From contig CM043960.1 of NCBI GenBank assembly GCA_014529385.2, positions 23,448,896 to 23,512,895 on the forward strand: a stretch of 64,000 nucleotides of DNA, read 5' to 3'. Source of the stretch: Adiantum capillus-veneris (taxonomy: Eukaryota; Streptophyta; Polypodiopsida; Polypodiales; Pteridaceae). This document shows positions 35,675 through 47,866 of this stretch, piece by piece (within the stretch, counting starts at the first letter, position 1; each line of letters opens with the position of its first letter). Under the pieces are notes generated by a model that did no database searches, had not been told where the DNA came from, and saw only the letters and a program-made list of their open reading frames with translations. Made by a program: the position numbers and the translations under genes.

Positions 35675-35890
35675 TGTTGGGGTGGTAAAGCCCAATGTGC
35701 CACGCCTAAGTGTTGGGCGGCCGGAGACTACCGGGAACTAACACTGACCATTCATTCTACATAAAAGAATAAGTACTCATAACCCTAACACTATTGTGTT
35801 TGGAGTCCACCCAAACCTGTGTCTCATCTCTTCTACTCTCTTCTCCATTGCTGCACACACACACACACACACTCTCGCACGCACTATTCA
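35675..35890 (+). repeat. Copia H 3' LTR
   Basis: TGTTGGGGTGG...CTATTCA, followed by the duplicated AATCT and the remainder of the D LTR. Confidence 0.95.
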
Positions 35891-36673
35891 AATCTCACCA
35901 AAGTGAACTAAGAGGGCTACTCAATCTACTACAAAAGCAAATCACCCACTTCTTAGTCAGACAATCAGTATGCGTTCAATCGCACCGCTCTAGGTCATCA
36001 TGCCATTTCGGCATCCAAACGAATTCGAAATGCAAGGAAACTTAAGGAGAGATATCACAACACTTAAGGACTCAATCCTACCAAGTTCTATCACCATCTA
36101 GGAAGGTACATAAATATCAATCCATCACAAAAAATGTGCAAAAAACTAAAACAAAAGTACTCGAAAAGGTCCTCCTTAAGCATAGAAACACTTATCCATG
36201 GTCAAAACATCAAAAAACAACCATTTTAACCTTCAAATCAATGCATTTAGCTCACAAACAAAGTGTTGCGAACCACAACAAAATTGAAAATGATTACACT
36301 TAGATTGTAGAGCAAGAGACAAGGAACACAATGTGCTATTTCCAAATGAATTCTAATTGCCAGTCTAAGAGAAAAGAGGATTACAATCTGTAGTAATAAG
36401 AGGCTCCCACAGTGCATATTTTCAAATCTTCCAATCTAATGATTCTTCTTTTTTCCAAACTAAGGGTTTTGACTTTAAAAGTTAAGGGAGCTTTCCCACA
36501 GCCATCTGGCCACTTACAAGGGTGTAGACCTAGAGAGGTTGAGAGGGTATTGTCAGATTACATCATAATTACAAATCATCATAGGCTGAATTACATGGCT
36601 TTCTTCAAAAAATCAAGTGAGTGTTTACAAGGTTTGGTGTGCATACGCCTATATCCACCGTATCCAAAAAACA

Positions 36674-36690
36674 TTCCCCCCTTCCTATTC
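36674..36690 (-). promoter_or_regulatory. Element D polypurine tract
   Basis: The minus strand reads GAATAGGAAGGGGGGAA directly before the LTR start TGTTTTTTGG. Confidence 0.85.
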
Positions 36691-39382
36691 ATTGCACGTC
36701 CTTGTGCAAGCCGTCTCTAAGAGAGTCTAGTGCCTTCTCTCGAGCGTTGCAGTGAGGTTTCTAAACTTTTGAGCTCTTGCTTCAATCTCTACTTTGGTGG
36801 CTAGCTCTTGGAAAGGATTGTTGCTGAGGGTAGTTTGATAGGCAATGATGGGCTGGCAGATCTTTTGTCATGGGATTGAATATGGAAGAGTCCACTTCAA
36901 AGAAGCCTGTCATGAACGCCTCTTCAAAGGTCTACATGTAATGAGAGGGTAGAAACATGACTCTTGCATATAATCCCATGATGACATGGGATTTTGGTCT
37001 CCATATTCCAGCAAATGCCTGGTGTGCCTTTGACAAAGAATTGCCAGGGATGCTCTGTTGCTTCAATATCACTGAAAGCTATATTGCAGGTGATGAGCAT
37101 CTTGGCAATCTTTACAAGCATCTGACAGGCGAGATCTGGGATCTCCTTCATCATGTTGATCACCCCTTTTAGATTTTGAACCATGTACTGCTTGGATGGT
37201 GGGTTGTTATTGAGAGACTTTTTGATTATTGAGTAGTTTAGCACTGCCAGTTTTTTGCTTTGCCAAATGTAAAAGCTGTCCCAAGATCACCTTCTGTTGA
37301 TGGGACATTAAGTGGGGTCGATCCTGAGATGCTGGGGAGCATTCTTGTAATAGGTTTCATCTGTTGGCCTCTAATCAAACCATTTCTTTCACCAGAGGGG
37401 TTGATTATCAATGTTTGTTTGAATCTAAAGTGCCGTGACAGGAACCTCCCTGTAGTCCCCTCTATTGTTTGGTTCAAGTTCGGGGAGCATTTTTTGTTGT
37501 CATAATTTAACCTCTTGACGCATTAGTGGTAGGGCGATCATCTCATGCCTGAGATTCTCTACTACCTCATCTGGAGTAATCATGAGGAGGGCAGCTGATT
37601 CCAGCACCTTCAGTTCATACTGCATATAAGCTTTGTGCGAGGGGTCCTTTACTTCTGAGATCCAACGCTAAATTTCATCCTTTGCCGACTCCAAAGTGGA
37701 TGTCGTGGCTGGATCTGCAGATTCGAGCGTTCCTTTTCCCATGCTGGTAGTGGGCACCTCTGCTTGATGGGCCTCATACATGGATGATTCAAATCCTCCT
37801 TCTTGCTCAAATTCCACTTCAGCCTGCTGATACTTTGTCTGATTTACTCTCAGAGGCGCTAAGTCCCCTCTTGCCTCGAACAACTGCTTTTTTAACTCTT
37901 CAATTTCCTCGTCCTTGGCTTGTTGTAGGGCCCTATGTCCTGCTGTCATGATCTGTCAGTCATATTTTTCTTAAGTTAGGGCTTTTTTCAAATCTTTAAT
38001 TTCTTGATTTAAAGAGGTAGATCCTGCAGTCGTCCTTGAGTGCGGAGTTTGCCTCGTTAAATTGTTGCACCTCCTTGTAATAGTAGGCTACATTCTCTTG
38101 TTCTCTTTGCAACTCCGATTGTGCCTGGAGTTGTGCCTTCTCTAGTGCCTCTATTTTTTGCTTTAGCTTCAAGGACTTTGCTGCCATCTTAGATGCTTCT
38201 TTATTTGTATCTTCTAACTCCAGCTCTTGCAGATTGTAAAGAGCCCTTTGACATTGAAACTGTAACTTGATCTGCTCTAAGTGAGCATCAATGTCAAAGG
38301 ACTTGACTATTTCTGCTCCTTCCTCCATTGCAGCTTGTGATCGTGGCGATCTTGGTCTATGCTGGCTTTTTTGGCCCTGATCCGATTGTTCAGCCTCATC
38401 AGTTTTCTTTCCTCTTTGTCTCATATCTTCTAGAGCAGCGAGGTTGTGGTTGGCTTTGTTTGTGTGGCCTCCGTTTCTTGATCTGCTTTTAGTATTGTCT
38501 GCTGTTCCTCCACTCCTTGCTCTAGAAAGCCTTCAATTTTATCTTTCCCTTTTTCCGTAGTCTTTGGAGGTGCCTTTATGTCCTTGGGAGAACCAAAGTC
38601 TTGACCTTGCTGGTCCTGTATGTCTTGCTGTTCCTCCCCTTGTGAGTTACTTTCCTCTTTTTTGCTTCAGTTAGTTTTGTCAGATGATTTGAGATCATCA
38701 ACGCGTGGCTTCTTTGATTCTTGTTTTTCCCTTTGCTTCATCTTTCGCTTGAGTTCATTAAGAATTCGATGCGGCATGGCACTGGCAATCTCCCATTTTT
38801 CTTTACCTTCCTGTCTCTTCTGCTGCTTGATCCTTTCTAAAGCAGCTTCATAGCAGTGGAATGTTTTTGGCTTCTTCCTCTTGCGAGTTACTTTCCCCTT
38901 TTTTGCTTTGGTTCGTTTTGTCAGATGATTCAAGATCATTGACGCGTGGCTTCTTTGATTCTTCTTTTTCCCTTTTCTCCATCTTTTGCTTGAGTTCATT
39001 ATGAATTTGCTGTCGCATGGCGATGGCGATCTCCCCTTTTTCATCAGCTTCCTACCTCTTCTGCTGCTTGATCCTTTCTAAAGCAGATGTTTGCCTACGT
39101 AGCAATGGAATATTTTTGGCTTATTCCTCTTCTTTATTATCATTAGCTTCAGTTCCTTGGGTTTGTTTCTCATCATGCTTTTGTTGGCAGAGCCTTTCCC
39201 TTAACGCCTGAGCTTCTTCCATTGTCCTCCTGGCATGAGTAATTGGAATAGCCTCTACCACGTGCACAAATTTCTTTCTCAATCAGGTATATCCAAGTGT
39301 GTGTGGGCTGTCCTGCTCCTCCTCCAAAGATTGGTACTTCGAGGAGTGTCTCTTGGTTGGGACCCCTCTTCCTGGCTACTCC
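36691..39382 (-). pseudogene. Element D 3' accessory ORF, C-terminal part
   Basis: Coding on the minus strand, several frames. In order: KKRGPNQ-like start at the F insertion, a highly charged region with two tandem copies of about 80 residues (LERIKQQKR...KKPRV-DL-SSDKTN), coiled coils (38424-37996, for example KSLKLKQKIEALEKAQLQAQ; 37949-37668), then a C-terminal region with YMVQNLKGVINMMKEIPD (about 37.19 kb), YARVMFLPS and FEEAFMTGFFEVDSSIFNP (about 36.9 kb), next to the polypurine tract. The last three motifs match element B at 11.43-11.75 kb in sequence, order and position. Function unknown. Confidence 0.65.
38640..39110 (-). repeat. Tandem 239-bp duplication in the D accessory ORF
   Basis: TCAGATGAT(T)(T/C)(G/A)AGATCAT and GACGCGTGGCTTCTTTGATT recur at about 38680 and 38919. 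Both copies encode the charged LERIKQQKR unit; the copies have diverged. Confidence 0.8.
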
Positions 39383-39554
39383 TGTCAGGACACGGGTCCT
39401 ATACCCTAAGAACTAGGCTAGGCAAGGACTACGGCCAAGGGCCGGGCTAGGCAGTGTGGACAGGGGATCCGTCTAGGGCAAGGGGCTAGGGGCCCACCTA
39501 TAAAGGGAGGTTGGGAGGAGGATCCAGTAGAGCCTAGTTGCCTAGTTCATTACA
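39383..39554 (+). repeat. Element F 5' LTR
   Basis: TGTCAGGACACGGG...TTCATTACA, GC-richer than its surroundings, with TATAAAG at 39499-39505. Only a handful of differences from the 3' LTR, so a fairly recent insertion. Confidence 0.95.
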
Positions 39555-39555
39555 C

Positions 39556-39567
39556 TGGTATAAGAGC
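39556..39567 (+). promoter_or_regulatory. Element F primer-binding site, one mismatch
   Basis: TGGTATAAGAGC, the Met-tRNA site with C to A at position 7. Confidence 0.85.
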
Positions 39568-40396
39568 TGGCAATTTCCACTCTCTCTCTCTAAGGCGTGG
39601 TCACCCTTGACCTCTAAAAATAGGTCCCTATGGTGAGAACCACTCCTTTATAAATTTTTTTCCATTTTTAGCCGTGGCTTTTTGCCAAAACGAGGGGGGC
39701 CTTCCTTTTTGGGACGGGAAGCTATGGTGCATGAGACCGCGAGCAGGCGGGCTTGAACGGGTCGCCCAGAGGCTGCAGGAGAGGGCGCCATCCTCAAGCG
39801 GCCATAGCCGCGACCTCTGCTTTGCGCCATCTGCCCCTCATCGTGCTCGTCATCTCTGCGTTTGCTGCCTACGCTCAAAACAGCGAGCCTTTCAAACTAT
39901 TCAAAAGGCCTTTGAAGGCCTTTGGCCATTCGATTTTGGTCTTGGCCGCTACAGGCGGTCCTTCCCACCGGCCAAGCCAGCCCTTGTGTGCCGACAAGCA
40001 TATGGTGTGTCAAGGCGAGCATCGGCCACTCGATCGACACGGCCTCAAAGTGTACTAGCTTACTGCAGAAATTTCCAGCAGAACCTGCGTGTTCAAGAGA
40101 AAGATCAACGACAACAATTAGTAAGTTGACCAAAAGCTTCTTCGATAGGACGTCAAGCTTCGTCAATCACCAAGCTTCGTCGACAACCAAGCTTCGTCGG
40201 CAACAATTCGTAAGTTTTCATTCAAATATCCAGCATCATGGATTGTTCAACGCTTTGCCGACCAACCTAATTAGCACGGCTAATTACGGCTACGGGAGTA
40301 TTTGTTGAAATCAAGGCAGATTTAACAAGGCTATACTTTGTTGGGACACCGACATCAGGTATTGTTTTCTCTTTGTTCGCACACCACAAATTCACC

Positions 40397-40993
40397 ATGA
40401 GTGCGGAAATTGCTGATCAACACATGTTTGACTTCGAATATATCGAATGGGCTCCACCTGTGGATGTCATGGGGCCGGATACTCTCACGGAGAGTACCCT
40501 CGTGGCAACAGGGAAGGATGGTGAAAACCCAGGTGATCCGTCTCTGTCTCCTCGTTTGTCAACCCCTCCTCCACAGAGCGTGTTGGATATTCTAGAGGAT
40601 GACAGTCAATTGCCAGATACCAGGGAGTTTGTCACTCGACAGGACTGGAAAACTTTTGATGCCCGATTTCGCAAGCTTGCTGTCAAGGTTCAAATCTTGG
40701 TTACACAAGTAGAAAATCTTACACAACTAATTTACAGAATACTACCCGAATCAGCTCTCCACTTGCCAGCAACCCAGGGGGTTGCCAATTTACTAGTTAT
40801 GACCAAAGAGGTCCAACATGTCCACAATACTTCGATTGTCGGAACAAATCACGACACGACCAACGTGGTCAAGAAGCGCCTATCACCATCTGAATTTCAA
40901 CGTGCAAAAAGTCAAAAATTATGTTTTATTTGCTTAGGAACACATCAAAAAAAGCAGTGCCCACATGTCAAAAAACTTCAGCATGATGCATGA
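40397..40993 (+). CDS. Element F gag-like protein with CX2CX3HX4C finger
   Basis: An intact 198-codon frame from ATG 40397 (context ACCATGAG; an upstream in-frame ATG lies at 40373). Acidic, Pro/Ser-rich N-terminus (MSAEIADQHMFDFEYIEW), a helical middle (DWKTFDARFRKLAVKVQILV), then LSPSEFQRAKSQKLCFICLG and the finger CFICLGTHQKKQC. The spacing is CX2CX3HX4C, one residue shorter than the usual retroviral knuckle. It is the only uninterrupted gag-type ORF in the window. It probably binds element RNA; capsid homology is not obvious. Confidence 0.7.
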   Translation: MSAEIADQHMFDFEYIEWAPPVDVMGPDTLTESTLVATGKDGENPGDPSLSPRLSTPPPQSVLDILEDDSQLPDTREFVTRQDWKTFDARFRKLAVKVQILVTQVENLTQLIYRILPESALHLPATQGVANLLVMTKEVQHVHNTSIVGTNHDTTNVVKKRLSPSEFQRAKSQKLCFICLGTHQKKQCPHVKKLQHDA

Positions 40994-43900
40994 GTTTGTG
41001 CTTTGCCATAAACTCCAGTTTTGGTGCACGGCAGCATAGTTATATGGCTTTTTGAATATGTTAGGAGCAACCATTTTCTCATACTTCGCTATGGAATTTT
41101 CAGCATATTGTACGTTTTTTTTTTTAATTGGGTAATGTTAAACCCCAATTGTTTTTTGCCACAATCATTTTTGGTACGACCAGTCACATCATCTCGGATT
41201 ATCTGATCTGCCTCAAACATTCTGAGATGCATGCAAGATCACTGAATTAGGGTGTATATGATACACGTGTCCTGCAACTCACGCTTCGCATTTACTTGGA
41301 TAGTATTATGAAAAACCAAATGCTTGACCCATTTTACATGCCATAAGGATTTTCCTTCGTAGTCCGATTACCTTAGCGACAAGAACAGTTGGCAACCAAG
41401 TTTGGGGCACCTACATTATTCAGGATATCATCTCATCGAATCCTTACTAGTCTAACCGGTACAAGGCACTTATGGTTTTGGGATCTCACCTTTGAGGCCG
41501 TCACTCTCGCCAAGGGCTTACCACTCTACATGCACGGCATGCTAGCCAGGTAAAATGAATTCCATCACTTGTTGGTTTATGCTTCCGCTATAACACCAGA
41601 CACTCTGTCAAGGACAAGATAAGTTTTTGATTGTTTGACATGATTTTTGGGTTGTTGCCAATGCACAACAACACTAAAATAACCTAAAACTTGGACTTGA
41701 TTCATGGGCAAAGTGCCAATGCTAAGTTGTCCTCATACAATCACGACCCCTGCAAGATAAGGGATCAGAATGAGTTCTATGTTTTTCTGTTGCCTCTCTT
41801 GATGACAGCGTTACACAGACAGATTGTGGAATGCTTATAGAATAAGCTGCAATTCACGCATAAAATGTCTAAGAGCACACATTCTGGGCACACACTGTAC
41901 GAAATTAAGGAAAGTTCCTCAGCCCAGCATGCTCTTCTTTTCTCTCTTTTTTCTTATTTCTTCAAGCATAACGAAACTCTTCTAAGAAGCTTTTGCTACA
42001 TATTCTGCTCGTGAGTCAGCTTGAGCCAAGGTGCTCTAATTCACAGCTAGCACGTGGCTAAGATGCTACTCAAATTATTCTTCATCAGTTCGTCGATTGA
42101 ACACTATTTTGCATAAGCGCTATGAGCCAAACATGCTAAGAGCCAATGACAGGAGAAGGGTAAGACCCAACTATTGGCATCCTTTGGGTGATTGTTTTCA
42201 AGCGATACCCACGAAAGTATACATCGACGTTAATGGACAAGCAAGAGTCTTGTCATTACGGAGGTTTAGGGTGTCATTTTTGCACTACATGTTTTCAGTG
42301 CGACACTCAAGTTGAGTTTTTGATAATCTTAAACTCACACCAGCTGCTCTCTACCACGGAGTATAGACACAACAATCATTTGTGATAGCATGGCTGTCCA
42401 TAAGAGATTGGTAGTTCACTTGTGTGGGTCTCCTGCTCTCTCTATAGCACTACGGAGTGTCTATGGACATACTGTTTTGGGGTAAGACCCGACAGGTGAT
42501 TGCTACATCACCCCATAGGTATTAAGGATCACAGTTTGATCTGCATTGAGGATCACAGTTGATCTCTCCCAGTTATACTTTCAAGGAAATAATTCCGCAA
42601 TCTACCACGCGGTAGCAGACGAACACACTTTTCAAGTTGATTCCATTCAATCTGTACACGATTAACTATTTTGGTTACCGTTATCTGCTAGTTGAGCAGT
42701 TTCTACAAAGAGTCTTATCAAGGGGTTTGACTACGTAGATTCTAATCCAAGAGCTTGGATTGCAAAGGCAACAACCAGGCTTCCCAGTGCAATGCAGTTT
42801 GTTTTTTCAAGAAGGAGACGTGCTCCTTCCCATTTGAATACGGGTAAGTAAACATTACGTTCAAATCTCCAGGTATGTATATATTGATTTGGTGTTATTC
42901 CATTTTTAGTATGCTTTGCTTGGTTTTCAATACGTATAAGTACGCTTGAATGTTACAGAGACATGCCCAGGGCATGTCGGCACAAAGTATTTTGGGCCAA
43001 GTATCCAATCTACCTTTCTGCCTTATGATGTTACGAACCTACTTGTAGGGTTCAATTTGGCACATGTTGTCACATGGGATACAACATGGTCTAGGAACTC
43101 AAGGAGTTCGGTTTAGCCAGTGTGGAGCAAGATAATGAGGGTCCCTCTCACTCTTGTCGTAGAGTAGTACATTTACCTCCACACACAAGTACATTTTGTA
43201 CTTGAAGGATGTTCTTTTTTACACATCCTTACATGAGACATATTCCACATGTGGAGAGTATGAGTCTCTGGACTGACACTGGCGCCATTATTTCAATTAT
43301 GTGTCACAACAAAGTCCCTAAGTGCGGGTCACGTCTATTTTCTAGACCATTTTTAGCACGACGTATCAGGAGCAATTTCGTGGCCAGAAATTGTCGGATA
43401 CTTAGAATGACTTGTTAAGGTACAGGTACTGCTAAACAACATTACAGATGGTTGTTTATACATATAGCAAGGCTATAAGTTGTTCATGAAAAAGTTTCAT
43501 TGTCTGTACCTAGAAGTGATCAATGTTTCACCTTCTATTGTGATTCAGACGTTTCAGCAAGGCTTGCAAAAGATTGCAACTAAAAGTATTTAGTTTCTTT
43601 TCAAAACTATTTACATTCCTTTTAATGCGTGCTAGGCGCATCACAATTGCCATAAGTATTGGCAAAGATCATTATGGATATACAGGTTCGGGTTAGTTTT
43701 TGCTAAATGCATGCACACTAGGTGTTATGGGCCCTAGTGTTTAGCAAAGGCTGCTTTGGAACGGCATGCATATTCCTAAGATTGTTGCTTATGAAGCATT
43801 TTGCACTCTATGTGCACTATCTCTATGAGATTACTTTTGGATCCACTAATCACCAATAGAGGTCATGGCTCGGTTTGGGCATTTGTGGATTTTTTCAAGT

Positions 43901-44740
43901 TAACCACGATGGTTATTTCGGACATTGTTGATTCTTCACCAATGTTAAACACTACTGTGATTTCCAATTTATGAGTCATCTGGGACGACTGTCTGTAAAC
44001 CATGAGGAAACACACCTCAGTACTGTCAGTTATCCAAGGGGATTGGCAGATTACAAAGATTACAAAGAGTAATCTTGTGCTAAAGGATCTGCTAAGAGCA
44101 TACGTTGACACAACGCATTTCTAAATAGATGAGTTTCTCCCTATTCTAGAATTTTCTTAAGTACGATTTTTGACTTTGAACGACTCTTGTGGTGGGGTTG
44201 GAGATTGTGTCAATACTTTCATACGTCAAGGACTTACCAGGCGTGCTCTGTGCATGTTGGCAAGTCACCTTCATTAGGGATGAACATGTAACGGACTGTT
44301 CAAGATACTCAGGCGAGTAGAAAATCTAGCTCACAATTTCATGGAAAGTTACGCGAAGGTTTCCTTGCATTATTCCAGTACCTTCAAAAGATTTGAAAAC
44401 TGGTTATGCCTTCGGACAACTCTTAGTTGTGGTTACTCCTTTACAGTACTCAAGTGAGTTATAAAAGGAGTTACCATTTAAACCCAAGTGACTCTTAGTT
44501 GTGGTTACTCCTTTACAGCACTCAAGCGAGTTATAAATGGAGTTACCATTCAGACCCAAGTGGTTGCAAACGGACAACAATGTTGAAAATCAAGATATTC
44601 ATCTTGGTTTCATTGAACCTCCTCACTGCACCAATTATCGGTCATACAGGACTGGCTCACTTATGGGACGTCAATAAAGAGAACACCAGTATTCTTAAGA
44701 AGATGTTACTACTTGTGTTTTCGAGGATGAAAACTCTTCC
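40994..44740 (+). other. Element F internal region without recognisable pol
   Basis: No RT, RNase H or integrase motif in any frame. A short frame at 43209-43418 contains LWTDTGAIISIM, which resembles a retropepsin active site but lacks the rest of the fold. A 72-bp tandem duplication lies at 44419-44562 (ACTCTTAGTTGTGGTTACTC). Confidence 0.55.
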
Positions 44741-44755
44741 TTAAGGGGGAAGTAA

Positions 44756-44927
44756 TGTCAGGACATGGGTCCTGTACCCTAAGAACTAGGCTAGGCAAGG
44801 ACTACGGCCAAGGGCCGGGCTAGGCAGTGTGGACCGGGGATCCGTCTAGGGCAAGGGGCTAGGAGCCCACCTATAAAGGGAGGTTGGGAGGAGGATCCAG
44901 TAGAGACTAGTTGCCTAGTTCATTACA
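44756..44927 (+). repeat. Element F 3' LTR
   Basis: TGTCAGGACATGGG...TTCATTACA with TATAAAG at 44872-44878, preceded by the polypurine tract at 44743-44755 and followed by ACTCC. Confidence 0.95.
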
Positions 44928-44932
44928 ACTCC

Positions 44933-45864
44933 GAGCATCTGACTCCGTCTTTTCGCTGTCAAAATCTTTTAAAGGTGCGCTTTGCCTAGTCTGCTTAACT
45001 TCTGGTTTTGGCCTGGTGGAAGGTCCTGCCATTGGTTTTACTGCTCTTTTAGATCTGTGGATCAGATCTACTTGCGCTTCAACTGGCGGTAGATTATCGA
45101 TCATCCCCATTGCTTGATAGGCAATAGCATCAACATTGGTCCGCCATTCATGTAGGCTTTGCTTCTTTGGCTCCCCTTCAGGTTTGATTTGACAATGTTG
45201 TCAAGAAGATAATTGCCAAAGTCGCAACTGACCACTCTTCCTTCTGCCAAGCCCATTGCCATTACTACAACCATATGAAACAAAGGTTCTGTATATCTGG
45301 GCGGCTTCTGCACTTTAAAGTGTTGGGATATGAGGCACAATGGTAGTTCAATTTCTGAGTATATCAGATCTTGATACGTCAGCTTGTGGCCTCGTTGCTT
45401 CAAGAAGGCTTTATCATTGTCTATTGCCTTTGTCTTTTGCAATAGATTGTGCGTCCCTTGTGGCAAGTGGAGGGCTTCATTTATAATTTCTGATGTGATA
45501 TTTACCTTGACAATTACCCCATCCTTGTTGGTTAGAGTTGCTTCCCATTGTACTGAATTGAACTTATGAGCTCGTGAGCTCGTCTAAAGTCCATTCCCCA
45601 AGGAGGCAGTCGTAAGAAGCTGTCTAGTTGTAGGCACCTACCCCCTGCTTGGACTTCTGGATTTTGGTGCAATGTCCACATTTACCGTGGAAAGATTGTG
45701 GCCTTTACTATTTCTCCGTCTGTTGCTTGAAACCTTCTGATGAAGATGTTAGCCGGAATTGCTTCAAGTTCCTGTTCGGTGATGTGAGCTTTCTCATTTG
45801 AGGAGATATCGGTTATCTCATAGGGTGCAACATTCCACTCCCTTTGTGCTTTCCTTCGAGGCAT
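44933..45864 (-). pseudogene. Element D 3' accessory ORF, N-terminal part
   Basis: Starts MPRRKAQREWNVAPYEITDI at 45864 and reads to ATIFPR followed by GTAAATG (donor-like or frame break, about 45686). It continues as EATLTNKDGVIVKVNITSEI, LKQRGHKLTYQDLIYSEIEL, VVVMAMGLAEGRVVSCDFGN and YLLDNIVKSNL, then a basic Pro/Ser-rich part (STRPKPEVKQTRQSAPLKDF) to the F insertion at 44932. The middle recalls globular domains of plant retroelement accessory or env-like ORFs, from memory only. Several frame changes. Confidence 0.55.
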
Positions 45865-47585
45865 CCCACAATCAATTTTAGCATTGAAAATGAGTTTTAG
45901 CCATTGATCAGAACTGTCAAAAATTGTAAACTTGACCATAAAATGAAAATTGAGCATAACTTTGTCAAAACTACCCCAAATTTGACCAAATTTCACCATT
46001 GCATCTAGGATTACTATAGACACAAGGATGTGATGTAATAGATGAATTTTGGCAAAAAGGAACATGGATCGCAATCCATATTGGGAAGAATTTTGAAATT
46101 CTAACTTAGGGAAGTTGTTCCTGGGCATATGGGGATGCTACTAAGCAATTTTCTATGGATTTAGGTTGGAGGTACATGGATCGCGATCCATGTTGGGTAA
46201 CATTTTGGAAATCTGATGAAACCATCTGGTAGGGTTCATCTAGATGATGCTATGGTCTAAATTTTTTGGGATTTGGATCAATGGTTTGACACTTGGGGTA
46301 AATTTTGGAAATCTGTTGCAGACTAAATGATTTTTGGCATTTTGAAGTGGATTTGGGATTCAAATGGATTGAAACTTCATGGCTTGGCTTTCTTGAACAT
46401 ATTGGGTCAGATGGCTTGGTTTTTGCTTTGATTGGGTAAAAAGGTATATGGATCGTGATCCATGTTGGACATAATTTTGATACAGTTCTTTTGCACATAT
46501 GTTCCTATAGGTTTTCCTAGTACACTGGTGAAATATTTTTAAGTTTGGATATGTTTCTCCTTAGTTTGCCCCGTTTTCTAGTTTATGGCCATGTTTTTTC
46601 CGTCTTGACCATATCTATTTCTTGCAACCCTTTTTGGACACATGTTTTACGTGAGATCTATCATTGTCTTGATTCCCGATGGTTTAGGTCTGTAGTTCAT
46701 AGCTTTGTCTGGCTCCCTGTCAAATTACATCAAAAATTGAATCCATTTGAGGAGACAAAATGATTCCTGCAATTATCACCATTTTGCAAGTAATCCTTTG
46801 CTTAGTTTTGATCCTAACACCATCCTTGAGTTACGTTTGCTTGTTGATAGGCTCCAAGGAGAGTGTGAAGTCTCCCTATTGGCTCTAACAGCAATTTGAA
46901 AACTTGTCAGGAACTCTTTCTTTAGCCCTTCTTTATAAGTCTTGATGGCATCCCAGCATTTGACCTCTCATGAGTTTTTTTCTAGGCTCCCACCTTTTTT
47001 CCTTTTGAGAATGACCAAAGGACAATTTGCAGACTGAAAGTAGCAATCCAGGAGGATTTGATGATCTTAAGAGCACTTTTTGTGATCATTTTTGCAACAT
47101 CAGTACTATTTTTACATTGCCCAGCTAGTGAGCTAGTTCTGCCCTGATTTTGGCAAAAAGGAACATGGATTGCGATCCATGTTGGGATGCATTTTGAAAA
47201 ACTAGTTATAGGAGTTTGGCCATCTATGGGTGCTCCTGTATAATTTTTCCTATTTTTAGGGTTTGAGAACATGGATTGCGATCCTTGTTCCACCACCTTT
47301 TGCTGATGTTTTTATCCTGCCTGATTTTGTCAGCTATTTAGGGTCTACTGGTCAAATATTTTTGGTTTTTGATTGGTTTTGGACTTTCCCATTGGCCCTG
47401 TTAGCTTGCCAATTTTGTGACTTTGTACAACTCTGATATGTTGTTTTGACCACGTTGATGCAGTATGGGACATACACACATGCTCTTGCAAGGTTAATGA
47501 TCATACCTGTCAAATTTGGTGAAGTAAGATCCACCGAGGTGGTCGCAGCGGGCAGAAAAAATCCAAAAACTCTATGCCCCCGTGG

Positions 47586-47631
<46 letters not shown>

Positions 47632-47861
47632 ATGCAAATGAGCTTATGTTGCCCAATTTGACTAGATGTTCCTAGTCTACCCGGAATGCCCCATTTATAC
47701 TTACCTCCATTGATTATATCTTGTTGTTCATATCACCTGTGGCTCAAACCGTTCATCATTCTGACACTCGGTTGACAAATGGTGTTTGATCTGCAGTTTT
47801 AATCCGTTAGAAGTTGGCTCAAAATTTATCTTGTGTCGAATCCTTCCATATTCACCATGTT
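45865..47861 (-). other. Element D spacer with five copies of a 20-bp palindrome
   Basis: No convincing coding except a short frame near its right end (FEHGEYGRIRHKINFEP). ACATGGATCGCGATCCATGT or near-copies lie at 46062, 46174, 46446, 47163 and 47269. A (GT)n tract lies at 47588-47631. It corresponds in position to the 2.4-kb spacer of element B. Confidence 0.7.
47588..47631. repeat. (GT)n microsatellite
   Basis: About 22 GT units inside the element D spacer. Confidence 0.95.
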
Positions 47862-47866
47862 CGAAG

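Larger units (their letters stand above)
30347..35890 (+). mobile_element. Element H: complete Ty1/Copia retrotransposon
   Basis: 5544 bp with short LTRs (212 and 216 bp), Met-tRNA PBS, one gag-pol frame in Copia order (gag, protease, integrase, RT, RNase H), a polypurine tract and 5-bp duplications AATCT (30342-30346, 35891-35895). The uninterrupted target exists in the other LTR of D, which proves the boundaries. Coding is broken by point stops and a few frame changes. Confidence 0.95.
30230..36673 (-). repeat. Element D 3' LTR, split by Copia H
   Basis: 30230-30346 and 35896-36673 together match 62631-63522 end to end. The junction site AATCT is duplicated by the Copia insertion; the uninterrupted copy is at about 62740-62744. 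Confidence 0.9.
39383..44927 (+). mobile_element. Element F: gag-only LTR retrotransposon with 172-bp LTRs
   Basis: 5545 bp, duplications ACTCC (39378-39382 and 44928-44932), LTRs 39383-39554 and 44756-44927, PBS, polypurine tract AAGGGGGAAGTAA. One gag-like ORF is clear; no RT, RNase H or integrase motif is found in the remaining 3.7 kb. Non-autonomous. Inserted in the accessory ORF of D. Confidence 0.9.

Noticed and set aside
35477-35741. Tyr-Ile repeat ORFs
   Set aside because: Translations of the (TA)n tract in Copia H.
43209-43418. Retropepsin in element F
   Set aside because: DTGA is present, but there is no flap or second hydrophobic-G motif; kept only as a hint.
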